Positions 57,122 through 64,000 of a stretch of 64,000 nt of DNA are shown one piece after another. Origin of the DNA: Ruminiclostridium josui JCM 17888 (GTDB taxonomy: Bacteria; Bacillota; Clostridia; Acetivibrionales; DSM-1351); the NCBI RefSeq assembly GCF_000526495.1, contig NZ_JAGE01000001.1, positions 1,486,001-1,550,000 on the forward strand. The letters are read 5' to 3'. Position numbers and translations under genes: made by a program. Under the pieces are notes generated by a model, which had not been told where the DNA came from, made no database searches, and saw only the letters and a program-made list of their open reading frames with translations. How positions within the stretch are numbered: the stretch's first letter is position 1; each line of letters opens with the position of its first letter.

Positions 57122-58504
57122 TCAGTATTTTTGTTCTAAATATTCATTGACTTTGTTTGTTAATGAATAAAAACTTTCATTAAAAAAAGCAGCTGTTATC
57201 CTTATCCAAAAAGGAGTTGACTCCTTTTCTGATTTATGATTATTAAACATAATCTCCGGTAAAAGTGTAATTTTTTTTTCGCGAAACAAATCTATACAAA
57301 AGATATCTTGTAAATTATAACTTGTGTTCTTAAATTTTACGCAAAAGTTATAGCCTCCTTTCAATTCCGTAATTTCTTCTATATGACGGTATAATTTGTC
57401 CTTAAACCATTCATAATTTTGGTAAATAGTTTTATAATTTTGACTGATTTCTAATTGAAATTTAGTAATTTCATTATTAATATCACAATTTTTAATAATA
57501 GGCTTTATAAATTCCGTATAAATTTCATTACCGGAAGTTTCAAGAATACTGAACCTGAATAATTTTAATATGGTATTAGTATCTTGAATATTTTCTTTTT
57601 TTGAACTATTTATGTATAGAATCCTGTATAGCAAATCAGTTATTATCGGTACCACATACACACTCGGTGGACAGAAATAGCTAACCTCGTATATATACTT
57701 TAAATAGCTGGTGATTTCTTTATTAGCCAATATATATCCAATCCTGGCACCCGGTAAGCTTCTTGTTTTTGAGATACTGTTAATAATAACTGTATTCTCC
57801 CAATAATCAGCTTTATTTACGATTTTGTTTATTGAAATAAAAGAATATATATCAGCAAACTCGTCCATCTGTATCTTATCTATCAGGAGCATTGTATTCC
57901 ATTTTTTGCAGATTGCTATCATTTGAGACAGTTCAGTTTCTGAGTACACCTCACCTGACGGATTTAATGGCAAGGTTAGTATTACCAACTTCGGTTTATG
58001 ATGCTCCATTTCTTTCTCAAATTCATGTAGATTAGGTGCCACCCTGTTTTTTTCTTTAGATTTTACTGTAATATTATTGATCTGAAAACGGTTACAACAT
58101 TCATAAAAAAGATAATAATTCAACCCTAAAAGCATAACTGTTGAATTTGGATAGCTGTAAGAATAATATTCCATAAATGATGTTATTGCTGCAGTAGCAC
58201 CCACAGTAACGCAGACCTCTTGTGACCAAGCATTATGTATTGAAAACTCTTCATTTGCCAAATACATTTCATATAACAAAATTACTTCTTTAAGCACAAG
58301 ATTTCCGTCGATGCCCGAATAATTTTTTACAAACCTATTACTTTCTATCTCTCGTATAAAATTATCCGTATATAATGACGGAGGCAATAGCTGGTTTATC
58401 CCTGATGATAGATTATTTCTTAATGTACCAGATGTAAAATTTATAAGTGAGGTCAATTTGCTATTTCTATCATTTCTTTCCTTGATATACTTTAACATAT
58501 CCAA
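57122..58504 (-). CDS. PLP-dependent class I/II aminotransferase
   Basis: This fold-type I PLP enzyme of about 460 residues has VTVGATAAITSFMEYY at the phosphate-binding turn, TLPLNPSGEVYS (the NPxG motif), LLIDKIQMDEF carrying the Asp that pairs with the PLP ring nitrogen, and the Schiff-base Lys in NSISKTRSLPGARIGY. Most aspartate-aminotransferase-like enzymes share this plan. The start is probably TTG at 58504, seven bases from GGGGGA; ATG at 58498 is the alternative. It may make an amino acid or amine for the cluster, or act on a carrier-bound substrate. Confidence 0.8.
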   Translation of the reverse strand: MDMLKYIKERNDRNSKLTSLINFTSGTLRNNLSSGINQLLPPSLYTDNFIREIESNRFVKNYSGIDGNLVLKEVILLYEMYLANEEFSIHNAWSQEVCVTVGATAAITSFMEYYSYSYPNSTVMLLGLNYYLFYECCNRFQINNITVKSKEKNRVAPNLHEFEKEMEHHKPKLVILTLPLNPSGEVYSETELSQMIAICKKWNTMLLIDKIQMDEFADIYSFISINKIVNKADYWENTVIINSISKTRSLPGARIGYILANKEITSYLKYIYEVSYFCPPSVYVVPIITDLLYRILYINSSKKENIQDTNTILKLFRFSILETSGNEIYTEFIKPIIKNCDINNEITKFQLEISQNYKTIYQNYEWFKDKLYRHIEEITELKGGYNFCVKFKNTSYNLQDIFCIDLFREKKITLLPEIMFNNHKSEKESTPFWIRITAAFFNESFYSLTNKVNEYLEQKY

Positions 58505-58539
58505 GTTTGATTCCCCCAATGCTGTCGTACTTTGAAAAA

Positions 58540-61500
58540 CTACTGCAATTCTTCTCTATTTTCAATTATATCTAAAATTATATTTTTATAACTTCTAAGT
58601 AATTCAGCAACATAATCTTCCGATAATAGGGATTTGTCATACTGCGCAACGACTCTATAATTAGCATAGGGTTCAATATAAACTCTCAAAGGAACATTTA
58701 CATAGCTTTTTTCTTCTTCAAGTTCAATACTTATATCCAGTTCTTTGATTCCTACACTTTTTGGAAAATTTAAATATACTAATGTTTTGGTGTATACTGA
58801 TTCTTGTAATAATTCGATAGGTATATTACACCAGTGTGAAATTTGGCTTACTGTTACATGTTCAAAATTCCGCAGCTTTAAATTGTTTTCTTGAATTTTT
58901 TTCAACCATTCCACCAAATTTGTCTTGGATACTGCTATACGTAATGGTAATACATTTGAAAACAGTCCTACAACTTTATCAATACCTGGAATACTAGTTG
59001 GACGCCCTGAACATATTGTGGATATTATAACGTCATCTCTTTCTTCTTTATTACTATGCAGTATTGCCCATGCTCCTAAGAATAAGGTATAAACTGTTAA
59101 GTTATTTTGGCTCGTAAATTTTTTAATATTATTTAATTCACTTTCATTTATATTTATTGAATATTCACTTGGTTCAATTGAACCTTTAACTTGATACTTT
59201 GCAGAATAGTTGTTAGTATCAAATTTAAAGTTCTGAAATACCCTCCCCCAAAACGCCCTAGCATCCTCATCTTTTTGTGTTTTCAGCCAAGAAATATAAT
59301 CCATATAAGAACTCAAATTTATATAATTAATTTTCTGTTGAGTTACCAGCGACTTGTATGTATCTAATAATTCACCAAACATTAATCCTGAACTCCATCC
59401 GTCGAATAAAGAATTCAGATATTTTATAATGAGTTTGTGTTCTGACTGGCTTACTTTTATCAAAATTACTTTCATCAATGGATAAACAGTTGTGTCAAAG
59501 CTTTGCATTTTTTCTCTTTCCAAATACTCTTTGGAGCGCTCAAGCAACTCGTCTTTATTAACATCTGTGAAATCTACTTCTTCAAAGAATGTGCCTACTT
59601 GACCATTAATCACTTGGAGTGGGTTTTTTAGCCTCCTCCATAGAATTGTAGTTCTTAATATAGGATGCCTATTTACTATAATATCCCATGCTCTTTTAAA
59701 ATCAGCAACATTAATATTACCGTCTATTTTATATGACAATATTGAGATATCGTTACCAGTACCTTTGTAATTTATATTTTGAGAAAGAATTCTTTCCTGC
59801 ATGGGTGACAATGGATAAATGGCCTCAATATTTGGGGCTTTTTCAAATAGCTCTTTAGCTTTTAATCTATCTGATTCATGATAAATTAACGATAGACTTT
59901 CACTTATAAACCTGTTATTTTTAAGGCCCATAAAAATGTCATGCTTAATGCTAGTTACATCTGCCGGCTTAAATACATTTTTAAAATGAAAGCAACCTTC
60001 CTGAACTAATTCATAACAACATTCCTGTACTGCCTTAGCAAAAGAAGCAATTTCATCTACTGTATGGGCAGTAGATATGAAACATGTAGCGCCTTCCCAC
60101 AAATAGAAACCTTTCTCTATCAACTTGTAGAATAAAAATCTCAATAATGTAGTTTCTTTATCAATTTTAAAAATAAATAAAGAGCCGAAATGTGCAATTT
60201 TAAGCGGTATTTCACATCTTTCAAAGTAGGAATTAAGGTAATTGGCCAGTAATGAAGTCTTTTCGTTCAAGTCTTCCTGTATTGCATTTCCGCCCTTCTT
60301 AATTAATTCCAAAGTTGCTTTAGCTGCAACCATGGCAAGAGGATGATGGCAGAATGTTCCTCCAGTGTGTGCAAGAAAACCGCTTGGAGCCGAATCATCA
60401 TGATAATTCCATGTTCCACCATCGACGCGGTCCATGAATTTGGACTTACCGGCAAAAACACCAATAGGCAGTCCTCCGCCTAATATTTTACCGTAAGCTA
60501 CTATATCTGCTTCAATATTAAAAAATGCCTGTGCTCCACCAATGTTTATTCGAAAACCTGTTATTATTTCATCAAATATAAGAGCAATCCCAGCATCAGA
60601 TGTTATTTTTCTTAGATTAAGTAAGAATTCTCGCGGCTGTAAGTCAGGGGTCCTGCTCTGTACAGGCTCTACTAAGACCGCCGCTAACTCATCTGCATGT
60701 TGTTTAATTCTTTCAAGAGACTGCTCATCTCCATAGTCTAAAATGATAACATCATCAACCATATTGTAAGGAGTACCCAAACTTAATGGAATAGCTTTTT
60801 CATTTAGGCTTGTAATATCTTTTAAGGCATATACACCATCAAACGTTCCGTGGAATGAACCTGAGAACAATACTATCTTATCTTTACCAGTGGTTGCTCT
60901 CGCTATTCTTACTGCATTCATAATTGCCTCTGTACCCGAATTGCAAAAAGCTACTCTTTCTACCCCAGTTATTTCTGATATCATTTCGGCTACTTCTCCG
61001 GGTGATGTAACTAATGAACCCAATATAATTCCGTTATCTAGTTGGTTTTGTATTGCCTTTGCTATTTCAGGATTATTGTAGCCAAATAAGTTAACACCAA
61101 ATCCCATTGCAAAATCAACATACTCGTTTCCATCAACATCCCACATTTTCGAGCCTTTTGCTGCCTTAGCAAAAATAGGGTATACTAATTCCTTCCATGG
61201 TTTGCTAAATCCCTGTGTCATCCTACCATTTGCCCATTTTTTTCTGTATTCTTGTGCTAAATCCTTAGATCTTTGTGTCTTCTTCACGTAGTTTTTAATA
61301 AACTTGTCAATATAAGCTTTTTGATTTTCTGTTAATTCAAAGGCTGATTTTACAATAAATTTTTGAAGTAAGCGATTATCATCATTTTTTGGTGCTCTTA
61401 TAGTAGTTTTGTTATGTATATTAGGTACACTTTTATTAATCGAATTTGATGTAGGGTTAGCGCCTTTCAGTAGCTGAAGCTGTTGCGACATAATTTCAAG

Positions 61501-63849
61501 TTGGGTTTTTATTATCTCTTCAAATCCGTTCCTTCCCTCAACTTTGAGGTTCTCTACAACAGTTCCGGGGTTCTCTTCTGTACAAGTATCTAACGAAGTT
61601 TCATCTTTAGTATCAACTTGAAAAGGTTCCTTTATGGTATAAGAAGGATTTTGTTCTTTAGGCTTGTTTGCACAAATGTATTTTGAAAGGTTTTTTAAAG
61701 TATTTATCTCACCAAACAGCTTTTCCGCAGATATATCCATATCGAAATTATTCTTTATTTCTTGCTTAAGCTGTATTATGGAAATTGAATCTATTCCTAA
61801 CTCAAAAAAATTAACGTTTTCATCAACTTCTGCTATTTCCATTTCAAATAAACTAGCTACAAACCTTTTGAGTTCAGTCAATATCTCATTCTCTTCATCA
61901 ACATTATTAATTAAATGTGTTTGTTCCATAAATAACCTTTCTTTACTTTCGACTTTACATTGAAGATTTCTATTCTCAGTTATTTTCAGCCAGCACCTTT
62001 TTTTCTCAAATGGGTAGAGAGGCGTACTAACTTTTATTAAGTATTCTCCATCGTGTATCAGTTTCCAATCTAATTCTGTCCCGGTAACAAATTTTTGTGC
62101 TAACTCAATCATGTATTCCGTGTTTATATCTAAAGTCTTCTCACCCTTTAATTGAGAAATAGCTGTTACGGGTTCACCTTTTAAAGAACCAAAGTAAATT
62201 CCTAATTTTTTATTGGTAATAAATTTATTTCTCGTTATATACTCAAGCTTTGAAATAAAATCCTCTCTACTATCACCCAAAAGAGCTAAACGATATGTAT
62301 AATGCTCCTTTCCTTCCTGAGCTGTATAACATATGTCTCTAATATCAAAATCTTTATTTATTTCAAGAAAGTCCCGATATCTTTTTACGTATTCCATTAA
62401 TGCTACTTCTGTCTTTGCCGAAATTGGCAATAGATAACATCTTGTATCGCTAACCATGCGTTTACTCTCATTATTAACGTACTCTTCCAGAATAATATGA
62501 CAATTTGTACCGCTCAAACCAAAAGAACTAATTCCACATCTTCTTGGATTTTTACCAAAATTCTCCCATGGCTGAACCTTGTCAACAACATATACAGCTG
62601 AATTTATAAAGTTAATATTTTTGTTTGGTTCGGAAAAATTGATAGTTGGAAATAATGTGTGTGTTTTTAACCCTATTACACATTTAACCAATCCCAGTAA
62701 TCCCGCTGCGGAATCTAAGTGCCCGTAGTTTGTTTTTATTGATCCTATTCCACAAAAGTGAGCTCTAGAAGTATATTTTTTAAATGCATTTGTAATTGCC
62801 TCAATTTCTATAGGATCCCCGAGCTTTGTACCTGTACCATGAGCTTCCACATAACTTATAGTCTCCGGGTTAACATTACTATTTTCAAAAGCCTGAGTTA
62901 TTACTTTTTCTTGTGCTGATACACTAGGTGCGGTAATCCCTATAGAAGCTCCATCGTTATTGCAGGCACTACCTTTTATTACGGCATAAATGTTATCTTT
63001 GTCCCTAATAGCTTTATTAAGAGATTTAAGTACAATGGCAATACATCCTTCTCCTTGTACAGTCCCATCAGCATCATCACTAAATGTCTTAACTTTATCT
63101 GTTGGTGACGCTATATCAGGTACTTGCTCACCTTTATATCTTATTGGTTCAAGTAGCAGGTTAATCCCCCCTACAAGAGCCATTTCACATTCATTATTTT
63201 TTATGGATTGGCAGGCCAAATGAACTGCTACCAGAGCTGAAGAACATGCTGTATCAACTGATAAAGAAACACCTGTAAGGTCAAAGATATAAGCTATTCG
63301 ACTCCCTATTATAGAATCAATATTTCCGGGCCCTGCCATAATAGCCATTTCAGGTTCGATTTCCTTCACACGTTTATAGTACTCAGTTGGATAAGGATGT
63401 CCCAAAAACACACCTGTTTTTGTACCTTTTAACTTTTGTCTCGTATAACCCGCATCTTCAAAAGCATGCCATGAAGTTTCAAGAAAAAGCCTTTGTAACG
63501 GGTCCATTAAACTTGCTTCCTTTGCAGATATCTTGAAAAACGGGAAATCAAATTTATCTATTTCCGGTAAAAACGCTGCATTTATGAATTGATAGCTTTC
63601 CTTACTAACTCCTTTAAAGCCAAGATAATCATTTACATCATCCATTCTTTCCTTACTTAAGGATGAAATACAATTCGTACCGTTATACAGTACATTAAAT
63701 AACTCACTTAAATTTTCTGCATTAGATAGCTTTATTGATATACCTATAATAGCGATATCATCGCTATTGTTAATTTTCTCTAATTTTACCTTGTTAGTTA
63801 ACTCTCCAGATTTCAATTTATTTAATAACTCAAAACTTCCATTGTTCAT
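58540..63849 (-). CDS. Hybrid PKS-NRPS: KS - ACP - aminotransferase - C (AT-less)
   Basis: This 1769-residue megasynthase has a ketosynthase (about 30-455) with DTACSSA Cys202, EAHGTGT His337 and NYGHLDSAAG His377. A KS-AT-type linker and post-AT-like LYPFEKKRCW (to 620) follow, with no AT between. Then come an ACP with GIDSIS Ser688, a glutamate-semialdehyde-type aminotransferase (about 840-1285, PLP Lys1121 in AYGKILGGG), and a terminal condensation domain (about 1340-1769). KS-ACP-AMT-C is the arrangement that gives beta-amino acyl units in mycosubtilin and iturin synthases. The C domain has L1478-N-S-L-F-D-G where HHxxxDG is expected. A trans-acting AT is needed and not seen. I start at 63849, after GGTGG. 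Confidence 0.9.
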   Translation of the reverse strand: MNNGSFELLNKLKSGELTNKVKLEKINNSDDIAIIGISIKLSNAENLSELFNVLYNGTNCISSLSKERMDDVNDYLGFKGVSKESYQFINAAFLPEIDKFDFPFFKISAKEASLMDPLQRLFLETSWHAFEDAGYTRQKLKGTKTGVFLGHPYPTEYYKRVKEIEPEMAIMAGPGNIDSIIGSRIAYIFDLTGVSLSVDTACSSALVAVHLACQSIKNNECEMALVGGINLLLEPIRYKGEQVPDIASPTDKVKTFSDDADGTVQGEGCIAIVLKSLNKAIRDKDNIYAVIKGSACNNDGASIGITAPSVSAQEKVITQAFENSNVNPETISYVEAHGTGTKLGDPIEIEAITNAFKKYTSRAHFCGIGSIKTNYGHLDSAAGLLGLVKCVIGLKTHTLFPTINFSEPNKNINFINSAVYVVDKVQPWENFGKNPRRCGISSFGLSGTNCHIILEEYVNNESKRMVSDTRCYLLPISAKTEVALMEYVKRYRDFLEINKDFDIRDICYTAQEGKEHYTYRLALLGDSREDFISKLEYITRNKFITNKKLGIYFGSLKGEPVTAISQLKGEKTLDINTEYMIELAQKFVTGTELDWKLIHDGEYLIKVSTPLYPFEKKRCWLKITENRNLQCKVESKERLFMEQTHLINNVDEENEILTELKRFVASLFEMEIAEVDENVNFFELGIDSISIIQLKQEIKNNFDMDISAEKLFGEINTLKNLSKYICANKPKEQNPSYTIKEPFQVDTKDETSLDTCTEENPGTVVENLKVEGRNGFEEIIKTQLEIMSQQLQLLKGANPTSNSINKSVPNIHNKTTIRAPKNDDNRLLQKFIVKSAFELTENQKAYIDKFIKNYVKKTQRSKDLAQEYRKKWANGRMTQGFSKPWKELVYPIFAKAAKGSKMWDVDGNEYVDFAMGFGVNLFGYNNPEIAKAIQNQLDNGIILGSLVTSPGEVAEMISEITGVERVAFCNSGTEAIMNAVRIARATTGKDKIVLFSGSFHGTFDGVYALKDITSLNEKAIPLSLGTPYNMVDDVIILDYGDEQSLERIKQHADELAAVLVEPVQSRTPDLQPREFLLNLRKITSDAGIALIFDEIITGFRINIGGAQAFFNIEADIVAYGKILGGGLPIGVFAGKSKFMDRVDGGTWNYHDDSAPSGFLAHTGGTFCHHPLAMVAAKATLELIKKGGNAIQEDLNEKTSLLANYLNSYFERCEIPLKIAHFGSLFIFKIDKETTLLRFLFYKLIEKGFYLWEGATCFISTAHTVDEIASFAKAVQECCYELVQEGCFHFKNVFKPADVTSIKHDIFMGLKNNRFISESLSLIYHESDRLKAKELFEKAPNIEAIYPLSPMQERILSQNINYKGTGNDISILSYKIDGNINVADFKRAWDIIVNRHPILRTTILWRRLKNPLQVINGQVGTFFEEVDFTDVNKDELLERSKEYLEREKMQSFDTTVYPLMKVILIKVSQSEHKLIIKYLNSLFDGWSSGLMFGELLDTYKSLVTQQKINYINLSSYMDYISWLKTQKDEDARAFWGRVFQNFKFDTNNYSAKYQVKGSIEPSEYSININESELNNIKKFTSQNNLTVYTLFLGAWAILHSNKEERDDVIISTICSGRPTSIPGIDKVVGLFSNVLPLRIAVSKTNLVEWLKKIQENNLKLRNFEHVTVSQISHWCNIPIELLQESVYTKTLVYLNFPKSVGIKELDISIELEEEKSYVNVPLRVYIEPYANYRVVAQYDKSLLSEDYVAELLRSYKNIILDIIENREELQ

Positions 63850-63892
63850 TAAAACCACCATTATCTATTTTTAAAATTTAGTACTCTAATAA

Positions 63893-64000
63893 TCAAACAG
63901 TAATATTATCAAGTAACCCAGCAAACATCTTGAAAAATTCCTCCATCTTATCCTCTCGTAAATTACAATAGCTATAACTACAATTGAATAAAATTTCATT
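63893..64000 (-). CDS. C-terminal end of a further cluster protein (condensation/epimerisation-like), partial
   Basis: On the minus strand the last 36 codons up to the window edge stay open and end with TGA at 63893. The text ILFNCSYSYCNLREDKMEEFFKMF resembles the final strand and helix of NRPS condensation or epimerisation domains, and aligns in pattern with the end of the E domain at 37377 (LKVTFIYNKEEFKKDSIKRF). Stop and next start are 43 bases apart, so it is probably the preceding gene of the same operon. The rest lies beyond the window. Confidence 0.6.
   Translation of the reverse strand, partial: NEILFNCSYSYCNLREDKMEEFFKMFAGLLDNITV

Noticed and set aside
31473-63849. Identity with the closthioamide locus of Ruminiclostridium
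   Set aside because: Closthioamide is made by a thiotemplated system without standard NRPS modules. The C-A-T-E and KS-ACP-AMT-C proteins here do not fit it.

Overview
The window looks like a chromosomal segment of an anaerobic, spore-forming, cellulosome-producing Clostridium of the Ruminiclostridium type. Supporting signs are low-GC DNA, a T-box-controlled trp operon, a type I dockerin on a secreted esterase, a collagen-like (Gly-X-Thr)n spore-surface type protein, several radical SAM enzymes and oxygen-independent chemistry. The species cannot be fixed from the sequence alone.

Positions 1-6568 hold the 3' end of a T-box leader and the tryptophan operon trpEGDCFBA, tightly packed with overlapping or abutting genes. 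A long imperfect palindromic repeat follows (6621-6872), and a second copy lies at 26075-26315. Positions 6892-12576 are a surface-protein island: a collagen-like protein flanked by a glycosyltransferase-methyltransferase fusion and a family 2 glycosyltransferase. Positions 12639-31365 carry mostly single-gene housekeeping and accessory units: aldo/keto reductase with a MerR/AdhR-type promoter, eukaryote-type hexokinase, cell-wall amidase, two chemoreceptors, small alarmone synthetase, TetR regulator with zinc-ribbon protein, alpha/beta hydrolase, dockerin esterase, an Lsa-type ABC-F protein behind a structured leader, BioY with a BirA-type operator, a C45-type hydrolase and an isoprenylcysteine-methyltransferase-like membrane protein.

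Positions 31473-64000 form one co-directional (minus strand) biosynthetic gene cluster that continues past the right edge. Read in transcription order it has the C-terminal end of another condensation-type protein, an AT-less KS-ACP-aminotransferase-C megasynthase, a PLP aminotransferase, two free ACPs, an unusual radical SAM protein, two ABC exporters and a pair of U32-family proteins. Then come a SPASM radical SAM enzyme, a Dph6-like ATP pyrophosphatase, a B12-type radical SAM enzyme, a BtrH-like protein, an asparagine-synthase-like amidotransferase, a GT9-like glycosyltransferase and a small unknown protein. It ends with a C-A-T-E NRPS module, a beta-lactamase-fold peptidase fused to a cyclic-peptide-type ABC transporter, a GT4 glycosyltransferase and a second BtrH-like protein.

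The A domain reads DLTKIGEVGK at the ten specificity positions, one conservative change from the asparagine code. A C-A(Asn)-T-E module beside a ClbP/ZmaM-like peptidase-transporter is the hallmark of the N-acyl-D-Asn prodrug strategy known from colibactin, xenocoumacin and zwittermicin. My best hypothesis is that the cluster makes an inactive acyl-D-Asn-capped, beta-amino-acid-containing, possibly glycosylated metabolite that is cleaved during export. This combination of prodrug maturation, BtrH-type acyl transfer, a U32 pair and three radical SAM proteins is the most interesting content of the window.
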